NCBI GenBank assembly: GCA_040880025.1
Contig: JBBDJD010000013.1
Coordinates: 1-64,000, forward strand
Direction: 5' to 3'
DNA from: RCIO01 sp040880025
GTDB taxonomy: Bacteria; Pseudomonadota; Alphaproteobacteria; Rhizobiales; Rhizobiaceae
Length of the DNA: 64,000 nucleotides
The translations under genes were made by a program, and so were the position numbers. Of the stretch, positions 8,185 through 17,308 are shown piece after piece. The first letter of the stretch is position 1. Each line of letters starts with the position of its first letter. The notes under the pieces were generated by a model. It did no database searches and was not told where the DNA came from. It saw nothing but the letters and a program-made list of their open reading frames with translations.

Positions 8185-9798
8185 GTGACCAAGGTGGACT
8201 ATCTGTTTCGGCGGGACGCGCGGCGGCCGATTCTCTTGGTCGTTCTTTGGACTGGCTTCCTGTTGGCTATCACACCGCCAAACCAGAGTTTCATGGCTCA
8301 TGACGAGGGTTACTACGCTCAGCAGGCACGGATCATGTTGCAAACTGGCGACTGGATTACGCAGCACTGGTTAGGCAACCTCACCTATGACCGGGCAATG
8401 GGAATCGTCTGGTTGGTCGCCGCCAGCCAGAGCGTCTTCGGCTTCAGCGAGATCGCGAGCCGCCTACCGGGAATGCTGGCGTCGCTCGGAGCCGTATTGC
8501 TCACCTACGCGATCGGCACGCGCTTCGCCTCGCGGTCGATCGCTCTGACAGGTTCGGCGATACTCGCGGTAACGCCAGTGTGGATGCAGGCCTCTAAACT
8601 GGCCACGCAGGATATCCCGCTTGCCTTTGTCGGTTTGCTGGCGGTTTGGGCGCTCTTGCGCGCGGAGGACGGAAAATCGCAGCTCGGCTGGGGCTTTCTC
8701 GCGGGCGCCGCGTTCTCGATCGGCTTCGCTCTCAAGAGTTTCATGATCGTGCCGATCATTGCTGCCCTCGCGCCCTATGTCATCTGGGAGCACAACCGCC
8801 ACCGCCATCTCTCCAACCCCGGTATATATCTAGGGGCCGTTATCGGCTTCATCCCTAGCTTACTGTGGCTCGTGTTAAGCTACCAAAGTTATGGCTGGCG
8901 GTCGGTTACGGCGCAGGTGAGCAAGCTGTTCTTCCTCGCAGGCGAGGATTTTCATGACGCCGGCCCGCTCTATTACTTCTGGAACATTCCAGCGACTGCC
9001 TTCCCGTGGCCACTGTTCGCGATCGCCGGCGCAGCAATTGCCTGGCGCGCGCCGGCTTTCCGCCGCAAGACGCTGTTCATCGGCCTCCCTGTTGTGCTTT
9101 TCCTCGAGCTGACCGCGTTCAGCACACGCACCTGGTATTACGGGCTGCAGTTGTTACCATACCTGTCTCTGCTCGCAGCGGTCGCCCTAATGGCCCTGGC
9201 CCGAAGCTACGAGAAGGGCCCACCGAGGGCCGGCGTGTCGGTAGCATTGGTGTCGGCAGTGCTCGGATTGCTTCTTCTTGGCGCCGCATCCGTCGTCATA
9301 TGGCTGCCTGATTTACTAGGCCCGGATTCGGGCCGTCTGGCCATAGCGGGTGCAGCGGCGGGGCTATGCCTCTTCTTGCCGTTGGCAATCGTTCTGGTGG
9401 ATTGGCGCCTAGATGTGCGCTCCTCCAGGCTGTTTCTTTGGGCATTCTTTGCCGGTCCTGCGATCGCGATCGCGATGCTGTTTGCGACGGGGCTTTGGGG
9501 TGACTACGGAGCCCGCATCAAGGAACCGCTCACCACCCAGCCCCTCAGAGATGTATTGCATTTGAACCGCGTCGATATTCTCATTCCCGCCACTCGTCCG
9601 CCAAGCTTTGGAGAAGAGATGGTCTTGCTTGCGCTTTACTCCCCTCGGATCGACAAGAGGGTGCGCAATGTCGACAGGATTCCGCAGGGCGGGTATGCAT
9701 GGGTGCACCTTTTGGATCTACCGGTGTTGGAGCGCCGGTACCTGCGATATGGAAAGGCCGGCGACTGGCACTTGCTGCGCTTCGATGCCAGTGACTAA
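8185..9798 (+). CDS. ArnT/PMT-like GT-C glycosyltransferase (GT39/GT83 type)
   Basis: A 537-residue polytopic protein with about 11-12 helices. The first periplasmic loop has the hallmark MAHDEGYYA (Asp40-Glu41), followed by TGDWITQHWLGNLTYDRAMG, the pattern of PMT_2 / ArnT enzymes that take sugars from undecaprenyl phosphate. The C-terminal soluble part after about residue 450 is short. GTG start at 8185 with no strong ribosome binding site. The substrate could be a pentose, hexose or uronic acid on lipid A, O-antigen or protein. It sits 88 bp upstream of the GT4 gene in the same direction. Confidence 0.85.
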   Translation: MTKVDYLFRRDARRPILLVVLWTGFLLAITPPNQSFMAHDEGYYAQQARIMLQTGDWITQHWLGNLTYDRAMGIVWLVAASQSVFGFSEIASRLPGMLASLGAVLLTYAIGTRFASRSIALTGSAILAVTPVWMQASKLATQDIPLAFVGLLAVWALLRAEDGKSQLGWGFLAGAAFSIGFALKSFMIVPIIAALAPYVIWEHNRHRHLSNPGIYLGAVIGFIPSLLWLVLSYQSYGWRSVTAQVSKLFFLAGEDFHDAGPLYYFWNIPATAFPWPLFAIAGAAIAWRAPAFRRKTLFIGLPVVLFLELTAFSTRTWYYGLQLLPYLSLLAAVALMALARSYEKGPPRAGVSVALVSAVLGLLLLGAASVVIWLPDLLGPDSGRLAIAGAAAGLCLFLPLAIVLVDWRLDVRSSRLFLWAFFAGPAIAIAMLFATGLWGDYGARIKEPLTTQPLRDVLHLNRVDILIPATRPPSFGEEMVLLALYSPRIDKRVRNVDRIPQGGYAWVHLLDLPVLERRYLRYGKAGDWHLLRFDASD

Positions 9799-9885
9799 GG
9801 TCTGCCGAGCGAAGTCTTTGTCAATAGCACGCGACCTTCGCGTGGAGGGGACCGGCTTCCGAGCCTACAAAGTGCGAAAACCAGC

Positions 9886-11118
9886 ATGAACATTTGGTAC
9901 TTTAACCACTACGCCAGCTTTCCGGGATTTGGGAAGTTTTCACGCGTTCATCATCTCGGGCGAGCTTGGGCGATGGATGAACATATCACCACCGTGTTCG
10001 TGGCCCGATGGCACCATCAACTTGGGGCCGACCTCCCGGAATCCGAAACCACTGTCGACGGTGTTCGCTATATCGCGCTGAAGGCGCGCCGGTACCGCGG
10101 CAACGGTGTCGGGCGCATTCTCAACATGATGGATTACTGCGTGGCCATGGCGAGACTGGGCACCCGCCACGGTATCGCGAAACCCGACCTGATCATCGTC
10201 AGTTCACCGCATCCGTTCGCGGTGGTGCCGGCTCTGCGACTGGCCAGCCGCACGGGGGCAAAGCTCGTCTTCGAGGTCAGGGATCTGTGGCCGCTTTCGA
10301 TAGTCGAGGTGAACGGCACCTCGCCTTGGCATCCTTTCATTCTTCTGTGCGGGTTCGTCGAGCGCCTCGCATACCGCCGCTCCGATCTCGCGGCATCGCT
10401 GCTCGGAGGCGCCGAGCCATATATGCGCTCGCGGGGACTGGCACCCCACAAATTCATCCATGTGCCAAACGGCATCGACACCACCGAAAAGCCCGGCCTG
10501 ACGAGCGATGTGGCGCGGCGGGCTTCTGCATTGATCGACGATTGGCACGATCAAGACCGGATCGTGATTATCCATCCCGGCGCGCAGGGTGTGCCCAACG
10601 CTCTCGATCGGCTTCTTGGTGCGATTGCCGTGCTGAATAGCCAGGGGTATGAGCGCCGACTCGGAGTATTGCTTGTCGGGGAGGGGGGGAGAACGCTTGC
10701 TCTCAAGGAAGAGGCCTACGACCTAGAGCTCGAGAATGTGGCATTCTTTCCGCCGGTACCGAAAAGGGACGCGCTTTACCTGATATCGCGAAGCGACATT
10801 GGCTATGCGGGTGCGCGCGTCTTGGACAACCTGTACCGCTACGGCACCAGCTTCAACAAGGTGGTGGACTTCATGCATCTGGGCTTGCCGATCGTTCTGC
10901 CTTTCAGGGCCGAGCATGACCCTGTCCATGCGGCGCGGTGCGGCATTGTGGTTGAGGAAGATACGGCGGCGGCAATTGCCGAGGCAATTCTGAAGCTGGC
11001 CGATTCAACCCCGGAGATGCGGAAAGAACTGGGTCGAAGAGGCCAAGTTTACGTAGATGAGAACCTGACCTACGAGAGGATTGCCCGCCGCTACCTTGAT
11101 GCCGTAGCCGTAGCCTGA
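9886..11118 (+). CDS. GT4 glycosyltransferase (WbuB/WbpH-like)
   Basis: A 410-residue GT-B enzyme. The N-terminus MNIWYFNHYASFPGFGK is typical of WbuB-type GT4 enzymes, which use amino-dideoxyhexose donors. The linker strand KLVFEVRDLWPLS (126-138) and the first-domain end VPNGIDTTE (about 198-206) are clear. The C-terminal nucleotide-binding domain includes FHPGAQG-like IIHPGAQGVPNALD and the conserved acidic/His site near VDFMHLGLPIV. It is cytoplasmic or membrane-associated. It probably adds one residue of the polymer repeat unit. Donor identity cannot be read from sequence. Confidence 0.85.
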   Translation: MNIWYFNHYASFPGFGKFSRVHHLGRAWAMDEHITTVFVARWHHQLGADLPESETTVDGVRYIALKARRYRGNGVGRILNMMDYCVAMARLGTRHGIAKPDLIIVSSPHPFAVVPALRLASRTGAKLVFEVRDLWPLSIVEVNGTSPWHPFILLCGFVERLAYRRSDLAASLLGGAEPYMRSRGLAPHKFIHVPNGIDTTEKPGLTSDVARRASALIDDWHDQDRIVIIHPGAQGVPNALDRLLGAIAVLNSQGYERRLGVLLVGEGGRTLALKEEAYDLELENVAFFPPVPKRDALYLISRSDIGYAGARVLDNLYRYGTSFNKVVDFMHLGLPIVLPFRAEHDPVHAARCGIVVEEDTAAAIAEAILKLADSTPEMRKELGRRGQVYVDENLTYERIARRYLDAVAVA

Positions 11119-11149
11119 CCTCCCCGGCGCCCCGCGTTCCATTCGACGG

Positions 11150-11503
11150 CGACCACCGTCCGGTCTGCTGCCTCAACCAGTCTTGCGACCGTTGGCCGTG
11201 AAAATCTCAATGTGTCCGCCGTGGATCCCGGATTGGTGTTGTAGACTGAGAAGCGGAACTTGGCGCCCTCCGGCAAGCCCCATCTCGGCACACCCTGAAG
11301 ATCCCGTCTGGAATAGTGCTGAAGCTGTATGGCCCGCGGAGTTCTTGTTGATCGTCAGCCTGTGGTCGGCGCCCTCATGGCTGAACAGGCTGGCCGGCGA
11401 AGAGAGAGCGAGCCGGTTGGTCTCGTCGGCCGCCGCATTGGTGCCGACGATGGACGGGGAAGGCTCGACCCATTCTGCGCCGTTGAGGCCGACCTCACCA
11501 CCT
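11150..11503 (-). pseudogene. DUF2793 phage-tail-type protein, frameshifted fragment
   Basis: The minus strand encodes the C-terminal hallmark of DUF2793 proteins: AAADETNRLALSSPASLFSH, then EGADHRLTINKN, then ALFQTGSSGCAEMGLAG. It then shifts frame into GAKFRFSVYNTNPGSTADTL. There is no start upstream (a stop precedes the homology at about 11505), and the frame breaks near 11270. DUF2793 proteins occur in tail regions of alphaproteobacterial prophages and gene transfer agents. Nothing else phage-like lies nearby, so this is an isolated relic. The rest of the 11119-11748 gap shows no gene. Confidence 0.6.
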
Positions 11504-11748
11504 AGGGTCGCACTGCCATTTGTCTCCAGTCATGACAATAGGATCCGTCCCCAATGGAGCAAACCGCCAAATTTGATAAATTCAATCGACCGGGACGCGA
11601 CGGTAGCTAAAGCTTCTCCACGGCGCGGACTTTGCCGCCCACGCTTCCAGTTTGCGCGAATTATGAAGGTCCCTTGAGCGCGCGTTGCGCTTCGGGCGGC
11701 AAGGCCGGAGATCGGCGTGTGTGATGCCATCGATACGTCCAGCGCTGC

Positions 11749-12318
11749 TTAGTCGATCAGGCGCAGTTCACCGTCTTCCACGCGGTGGCGCTCCCCGGTG
11801 CGCGGACACACGAGGCTTTCGTCAAGCACTTCGCCGGCGCGGGATACCCAGCCGATACGGCGCGCGGGAATTCCAGCCATCAGCGCGTGCCCGGCCACCG
11901 GTCTGGTCACCACCGCGCCGGCGGCGATCATGCAATACGCGCCGAGGCCGTTGCCGCAGATGATCGTCGCGTTGGCGCCGATTGTCGCGCCTGTGCCCAC
12001 TCGCGTTTCACGGAATTCATCCTTCCTCTCCACCGTCGCGCGGGGATTGAGCACGTTTGTGAAGACGCAAGATGGCCCGCAAAAGACGCCTTCTTCGAGA
12101 ACTACGCCCTTGTAGAGCGATACGTTGTTCTGGATCTTGCAATTGTCGCCCACAGGCACGTCGGGGCCGATCATGACATTCTGGCCGATCGAACAGTTGC
12201 GTCCAATGCGGCTGCCCCTGAGAATATGGGTGAAGTGCCAGACCCTGGTGCCTTCGCCAATCTCGACACCGTCGTCGACATAGGCGCTTTCGTGCACGAC
12301 AACCTGTTCCGATTTCAT
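11749..12318 (-). CDS. wbpD: UDP-2-acetamido-3-amino-glucuronate N-acetyltransferase (WbpD-like)
   Basis: A 189-residue left-handed beta-helix acetyltransferase. Hexapeptide repeats run from VVVHESAYVDDGVEIGEG to about residue 140, with the family stretch IGQNVMIGPDVPVGDNCKIQNN and FTNVLNPRA. The C-terminal tail (GWVSRAGEVLD, CPRTGERHR) matches WbpD/WlbB proteins. These acetylate the 3-amino group of UDP-GlcNAc3NA using acetyl-CoA. It follows wbpB with an ATGA overlap and closes the wbpA-GT-wbpB-wbpD operon. The preceding aminotransferase step is supplied by wbpE at 49.3 kb. Confidence 0.9.
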   Translation of the reverse strand: MKSEQVVVHESAYVDDGVEIGEGTRVWHFTHILRGSRIGRNCSIGQNVMIGPDVPVGDNCKIQNNVSLYKGVVLEEGVFCGPSCVFTNVLNPRATVERKDEFRETRVGTGATIGANATIICGNGLGAYCMIAAGAVVTRPVAGHALMAGIPARRIGWVSRAGEVLDESLVCPRTGERHRVEDGELRLID

Positions 12319-13307
12319 GTCGGCACCGTCCGTCCCTGAAGAGCAAGGTTATCCTGCAGCGCTCGCTCGGCGCGTTCAAGCACCTTGAGCACGCGCAAGC
12401 CTTCCTCGCCGCTGGTTCGCGGCTCCGCGCGTTGCACTATGCATTCCAGGAAATGAAGGCATTCGTTGCGTAGGGGTTCGGATTGCTTGACCGGGATTCG
12501 CTCGGGCTCCGCCTTGTGCGGCATTGGGACCGGACCGCTGGTGTCGATTTCGTGCCGGTATAGCAGCAGCTTGTCGTACCAGTTCGGAAGGCTGTCCTCG
12601 AACACGGCCATGGCCTTCTCGCCTATGACGACAAGGCGCTGTTCCTTGAACGGATGCATCCAGCATGCCTGCACATGCCCGCTCCCTCCGCCGGGAAAAT
12701 GCATTTGCACGGTAGCGATATCCGTCACGCCCGGGGTGAACGAAACATTCCCCTGAGCGGTTACGGCACTCGGCTGTTGGCCGAACAGGCTGAGTATCAT
12801 CGAAAAATCATGCGGCGCGAATGACCACAGCACGTTCTCTTCGCGGCGAAATCTGCCGAGCGACATCCGATTCGAATAGACGTACCGCAAGTGACCCAGG
12901 ACACCTGTTTCAACCAGCTCGCGGAGCTTGATGAAAACAGGGTGATACTGCAGCAGGTGTCCGACCATGAGCACGAGGTCGCGCTCCCTCGCCATTGCGC
13001 ACAGCCGGCTGGCGTCCGACTCGTTGAGCGAAACCGGCTTTTCGACAAGGACGTGCTTGCCCGCCGCCAACGCGGCCGAGGCTTGGTCGAAATGCAGTTC
13101 GGCAGGTGACGCGATCGACACCGCTTCGATGTCGGGGTCGTTGAGAACGTCCTCAATCGATGCGGCCCGCGCTCCATGCGCCGTCGCGCCCTTTCGCGCA
13201 GCCGCAGGATCCGGGTCGACCAGAGCCACCAGCGCACCCAGTTCGGCGAAGTTGCGGGCTACGTTCTTGCCCCAATTCCCGTAGCCAATATGCGCCAACG
13301 ATACCAT
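12315..13307 (-). CDS. wbpB: UDP-N-acetylglucosaminuronate 3-dehydrogenase (WbpB-like)
   Basis: A 330-residue Gfo/Idh/MocA enzyme. Start ATG at 13307 with GGGGAG 8 nt upstream; the open frame extends further but without a better start. NAD motif GYGNWG (8-13), EKP (89-91) and the catalytic-region stretch VLWSFAPHDFSMIL are present. WbpB oxidises C3 of UDP-GlcNAcA, recycling a tightly bound NAD with 2-oxoglutarate, before WbpE amination. It overlaps wbpD by 4 bp, so coupling is likely. Confidence in the exact substrate rests on the adjacent wbpA and wbpD. Confidence 0.88.
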   Translation of the reverse strand: MVSLAHIGYGNWGKNVARNFAELGALVALVDPDPAAARKGATAHGARAASIEDVLNDPDIEAVSIASPAELHFDQASAALAAGKHVLVEKPVSLNESDASRLCAMARERDLVLMVGHLLQYHPVFIKLRELVETGVLGHLRYVYSNRMSLGRFRREENVLWSFAPHDFSMILSLFGQQPSAVTAQGNVSFTPGVTDIATVQMHFPGGGSGHVQACWMHPFKEQRLVVIGEKAMAVFEDSLPNWYDKLLLYRHEIDTSGPVPMPHKAEPERIPVKQSEPLRNECLHFLECIVQRAEPRTSGEEGLRVLKVLERAERALQDNLALQGRTVPT

Positions 13308-13377
13308 CTTTTTGACTCCCCGTTCTAGCCGATAGAAGGTTTGTGTTTTCGGAACGAGCATGATTGTCGGCGGCCAC

Positions 13378-14493
13378 TCAGCGGGCTTGGCAAGCGAGGC
13401 GTTGATATAATTCGATCAGCTTTTTCTCTTCGGATTTCCAGTTGTATTTCGTCTCAACAAGGCGGCGTCCGTTTGCGCCCATGCGCCGGGCTTCGTCCTG
13501 ATTGGCAACCAGGTAATTTATCGCGCTGGCGATCTGCGAAGGATCCATCGGGTCGATGAATATCCCGCATTCTTCCGATCCAGCGATCTGCCGCCACAAG
13601 GGAAAGTCGGACGCCACAACGGGAATGCTGGCCGCCATGTACTCGAACATTTTCACCGGCAAGGACTGAACATAGCTGGATGTGGGGTGCAACGTCACCA
13701 CGCCGGCGATCGAACGTGCGAGAATGCCGTTGATCGCCGCCCGGCCCACATGTCCGTGGGGGACGATCCGGGACCAGCCGGCATGGGCGCGCGCCTCCCG
13801 CTCGGTGGCTTTCTCCGAGAACTTTCCGGCCAGATGAATTCTGGTATCGCCGTCCAGCAGGACGGCGGCCTGCACCAATTCGCGCACGCCCCGGCCCGCG
13901 CTGATGCTTCCGATGTAGCAGACCCCCCTTGTCTTCGCCGACCAACTTGAGGCGGGAACCGATACATCACGCAGGTCCGGATAGTTGTTGATGTCGATCG
14001 CCTTGCAGCCCATCGACAAGAACCTGTCGCGAATTGCCGGCGTGGCCGCGACGACGCCGTCCAGTCGGCGGCAGATAAATCGTTCGTAAATCTCGGCGGC
14101 GCCAGCAACAGGGCGCCGGAGGAGGGAAGGCAGATAGGTCTTGGTCATTATTTGCCGCGGCAGGTCCTCATGGGCGTCATAGACCACCTTCCTGCCTCGT
14201 CGCTTGAGCGACAGCCCGCCGGCAAGGAGTTCGGGATCGTGGATGTGACAAACCTCGAAATCGGACGCTCTCGCGGCAGCGATAACCCGTCGCGTGCTAG
14301 AGAGCATGCGACTGATCCGTCCAGTCGCAGCGCCGACATCAATGATCTTCACTCCATGGCGGGTTGCGCTACCCATTCCGTCGGCGACGACGAGCGTCAC
14401 GTCATGGCCGGCTTCCTTGAGGCTCCGGCATTGCTTCACGAATATGCGTGTGTCGAAACGCGGGTGAGCGGATGTCAGGTGAACAATGTTCAT
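13378..14493 (-). CDS. GT4 glycosyltransferase
   Basis: A 371-residue GT-B glycosyltransferase from the ATG at 14493 (MNIVHLTSAHPRFDTRIFVK). The N-terminal domain has the H-RFDTRIF motif common in GT4 enzymes of O-antigen clusters, and VCHIHDPELLAGG. The C-terminal domain has VCYIGSISAGRGVRELVQA and the donor-site region MFEYMAASIPVVASDFP. It sits inside the wbp operon, 71 bp before wbpB. This suggests it transfers the diacetamido-uronic acid made by the neighbouring enzymes, though that is inferred from position. Confidence 0.85.
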   Translation of the reverse strand: MNIVHLTSAHPRFDTRIFVKQCRSLKEAGHDVTLVVADGMGSATRHGVKIIDVGAATGRISRMLSSTRRVIAAARASDFEVCHIHDPELLAGGLSLKRRGRKVVYDAHEDLPRQIMTKTYLPSLLRRPVAGAAEIYERFICRRLDGVVAATPAIRDRFLSMGCKAIDINNYPDLRDVSVPASSWSAKTRGVCYIGSISAGRGVRELVQAAVLLDGDTRIHLAGKFSEKATEREARAHAGWSRIVPHGHVGRAAINGILARSIAGVVTLHPTSSYVQSLPVKMFEYMAASIPVVASDFPLWRQIAGSEECGIFIDPMDPSQIASAINYLVANQDEARRMGANGRRLVETKYNWKSEEKKLIELYQRLACQAR

Positions 14494-14578
14494 TGAGGGA
14501 GAGCTTCCTAGGATCAAATTAGCCCGTTCACCTGAAAATGATCGCCACCAATGGCCTTGCCCACAGGTGCAAGCGACT

Positions 14579-15877
14579 TCATGCCCTGACGACATTTTCG
14601 CTGGGCTCGCGATAACGTCCGCGTGTATCCACGATGAGCGGGGCGCTCTTTAGTATCATGTCGTAATCGAAATCCGAATGATCTGTAAGCAGGACGACGC
14701 AGTCGTACGAACTGACGGATTGGGGATCGAGCGGAACCGACGACAGGTCGAATTGGTGTTCCCGCATTCGGGGGAATGTCGGCACGTGCGGGTCGGAGTA
14801 GTCGACAATGGCGCCCTTGGCCCGCAGCAGTTCCATGACGATGACGGCCGGCGATTCCCTCATGTCATCGACATCGCGCTTGTAAGCGACGCCGAGTGCC
14901 AGGATGCGAGCTCCTTTCACCGATTTCTGCCACTCGTTGAGCGCCGCGGAAATCTTGCCGACGACCCATGTCGGCATATTCCGGTTGGTATCGCCGGCGA
15001 GTTCGATGAAATGGGTGTTCAGATCGTATTCGCGCGCTTTCCAGGTCAGGTAGAAAGGGTCGACGGGAATACAGTGCCCCCCGAGGCCGGGTCCGGGATA
15101 ATAGGGCGTAAAGCCAAAGGGCTTTGTGGCCGCGGCGTCGATGACTTCGTAGATGTCGATGCCCATCTTATCGGCGATAATCTTCATCTCGTTCACGAGG
15201 CCGATATTGACAGCCCTGTGGATGTTTTCGAGCAGCTTCACCAGTTCCGCGGCCCGCGTGGACGAGACTGGAACAAGCTGCTCCACCGCTTGTCCATAGA
15301 GCGCTTGCCCTACTTCGAGGCACGCCGGTGTTGTTCCACCCACGATCTTCGGAATGTTCCGCGTTGTGAATTCGCGGTTTCCCGGGTCTTCCCGTTCCGG
15401 CGAATAGACCAAAAAAATATCGGTGCCGACGGAAAGTTTCTGTCGTTCTAGATACGGCCTTAACACCTCTTCGGTCGTGCCGGGCCACGTCGTGCTTTCC
15501 AATGAAACGACCTGACCCTGACGCAGGTGCGGAGCGATCGACTCCATTGTTCCGGTGACGAAGGAAAGATCGGGTTCCCGATGTTTGCTGAGCGGCGTTG
15601 GGACGCAGATGATGATGGCGTCGGCTTCGCCTATGCGACCCAGATCGGTGGTTGCCTCGAACCCGCGCTCGACCATCGCGACGACATGATCGGACCGGAT
15701 ATGCTCGATCGGGCTGATCCCCGAATTCAGCCTTGCCACCCGGCGTGCGTCGATGTCGAAACCAAGCACGCGGAAACCGACGTCGCTGAAGGTCACCGCC
15801 AGCGGAATCCCGACATAGCCGAGACCAATTATGCCTATCCGAGCTTGTTTCTGATGCAACTTGTCGAGGAGAGTCAT
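14579..15877 (-). CDS. wbpA: UDP-N-acetyl-D-glucosamine 6-dehydrogenase (WbpA-like)
   Basis: A 432-residue nucleotide-sugar dehydrogenase, the usual length for WbpA. NAD motif GLGYVG (19-24), the catalytic Cys269 within GPGLGGHCIPVDP, and the C-terminal UDP-binding domain (LALGVAYKRDVDDMRESPA) are all present. It oxidises UDP-GlcNAc twice at C6 to UDP-GlcNAcA, the first step of the wbp pathway. The ATG at 15877 (MTLLDKLHQKQARIGIIG) begins just before the Rossmann strand; further upstream codons do not fit the family. It is the first gene of a minus-strand operon divergent from legB. Confidence 0.92.
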   Translation of the reverse strand: MTLLDKLHQKQARIGIIGLGYVGIPLAVTFSDVGFRVLGFDIDARRVARLNSGISPIEHIRSDHVVAMVERGFEATTDLGRIGEADAIIICVPTPLSKHREPDLSFVTGTMESIAPHLRQGQVVSLESTTWPGTTEEVLRPYLERQKLSVGTDIFLVYSPEREDPGNREFTTRNIPKIVGGTTPACLEVGQALYGQAVEQLVPVSSTRAAELVKLLENIHRAVNIGLVNEMKIIADKMGIDIYEVIDAAATKPFGFTPYYPGPGLGGHCIPVDPFYLTWKAREYDLNTHFIELAGDTNRNMPTWVVGKISAALNEWQKSVKGARILALGVAYKRDVDDMRESPAVIVMELLRAKGAIVDYSDPHVPTFPRMREHQFDLSSVPLDPQSVSSYDCVVLLTDHSDFDYDMILKSAPLIVDTRGRYREPSENVVRA

Positions 15878-16062
15878 TCCACTTATTCCAACCGGCGAAC
15901 GCGCACTCCTGCGACAGATTCGGCTCCAACTCAAGCGCAGGATACTTTGATCTCTGAATTGAGCCAACGGCATCCGGTTGGGGCGGCGAAACTGTTGCGC
16001 GAATAAAGGGCATGCGGTAGGGCCTCTTGTCTGCAACAGGCTGTAGCGGTTCCTTGGCGATT
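15878..16062. promoter_or_regulatory. Divergent promoter region between wbpA and legB operons
   Basis: These 185 bp separate two operons transcribed outward, so promoters for both must lie here or within the gene starts. I could not identify convincing -35/-10 boxes or operator repeats by eye. Confidence 0.4.
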
Positions 16063-17289
16063 ATGATCAACCAGCTCGAAAAGAAGATACTGAACCGAAG
16101 CAGCTCGCCTTATCTTGAGGAGTTTGCCGAGCGGATGCCCGAACTCAAGCGGCAGGTGAGCGGCAAACGAATCCTGGCGATTGGTGCGGCGGGATCGATT
16201 GGAGCCGAGACGGTCAAGAAGCTGCTTCACCTCGCACCCGCATCTATCTGCGTGGTGGACGTGAACGAGAACGGGCTTGCGGAACTAATCCGGCAGTTGA
16301 GATCTTCCGACGACGACGGCATCCGGAATGTGGCGGATTTTCGCACAATTCCACTCGATTTCGGGAGTCCGATTTTCCGCAGGTTCCTCGCATCGGAAGG
16401 TCCGTTCGACATCATCCTCAACTTCGCGGCCATCAAGCATGTTCGGTCCGAGAAGGATGTCTTCAGCATCCTCCACATGATCGACACCAACATTCTCAAA
16501 CCGGCGCAAGTTCTGTCCCATCTTGCGGAGCAATCCTGGTCGGGTAGGTATTTCTCCGTATCCACCGACAAGGCGGCGAATCCGAGTTCTCTCATGGGGG
16601 CGACCAAGCGGCTGATGGAGCATGTGATGTTCCACCGCTCGGGCTATGCGAGCGGTGGGATCACCCGCACTTCTGCCCGCTTCGCAAACGTGGCTTTCTC
16701 GAACGGCTCGCTGCTTCAGAGTTTCGAAACCCGGTTGCGCGAGAGGCAACTGCTTGCCTGTCCGGTCGACATCAAGCGCTATTTCGTCACCCTTGCGGAG
16801 AGCGGCGCAATCTGCGCGCTTGCTTCCCTGCTTGTGGACGACGGGCATATCGCGATCCCCAATCTTGACCCTGAAGAGAACTTGGTTCTCTTGACGTCGG
16901 TCGCGCAGCACTTCCTTGAGAGCAGGGGTATCGAGGCGGTCTTCTTTCACGAAGAAGAAGAAGCTAGGGCTTTCCTGCGCACGAACAGCGAGCCGCGCAA
17001 ATATCCGGTGTTCCTCACCCCTGCGGATACCGCCGGCGAAAAGCCCTACGAAGAGTTCGTGGCTGCCAACGAGAGCGTGAAGGACGTGGGGCTTTTATCG
17101 TTGCGAGCGGTCCGTCACGCCCCCCCTCAGGCGGATATGGGGCCGCTGCTGGAAAAACTGACCGAGCTCAGGGATGGTGTCGCGGATGGCGTCGACAAGC
17201 TAATGATCAAGGAATTGATCGCAAGCATTGAGCCCGACTTCGCCCGTACACATATCGAGTCGGAAAAGAGCCTGGATCAGCGCGCGTGA
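16063..17289 (+). CDS. legB: NDP-GlcNAc 4,6-dehydratase, legionaminic-acid type (LegB)
   Basis: A 408-residue short-form CapD/PglF-family dehydratase without membrane helices. NAD motif GAAGSIG (41-47), catalytic STDK (167-170), and MGATK, where Met178 replaces the usual Tyr, as in PglF-type retaining dehydratases; Lys182 follows. It should convert UDP- or GDP-GlcNAc to the 4-keto-6-deoxy sugar that opens the legionaminic acid pathway. A C-terminal extension of about 100 residues after the Rossmann domain fits LegB. The next genes are a NeuB-type synthase and a NeuC-type epimerase, giving legB-legI-legG. Confidence 0.85.
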   Translation: MINQLEKKILNRSSSPYLEEFAERMPELKRQVSGKRILAIGAAGSIGAETVKKLLHLAPASICVVDVNENGLAELIRQLRSSDDDGIRNVADFRTIPLDFGSPIFRRFLASEGPFDIILNFAAIKHVRSEKDVFSILHMIDTNILKPAQVLSHLAEQSWSGRYFSVSTDKAANPSSLMGATKRLMEHVMFHRSGYASGGITRTSARFANVAFSNGSLLQSFETRLRERQLLACPVDIKRYFVTLAESGAICALASLLVDDGHIAIPNLDPEENLVLLTSVAQHFLESRGIEAVFFHEEEEARAFLRTNSEPRKYPVFLTPADTAGEKPYEEFVAANESVKDVGLLSLRAVRHAPPQADMGPLLEKLTELRDGVADGVDKLMIKELIASIEPDFARTHIESEKSLDQRA

Positions 17290-17308
17290 AAACTGGCTGG
17301 GGAACATC

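Noticed and set aside
13307..13361. Longer N-terminus for WbpB
   Set aside because: The extension has no family match, and a good GGGGAG lies just before the ATG at 13307.
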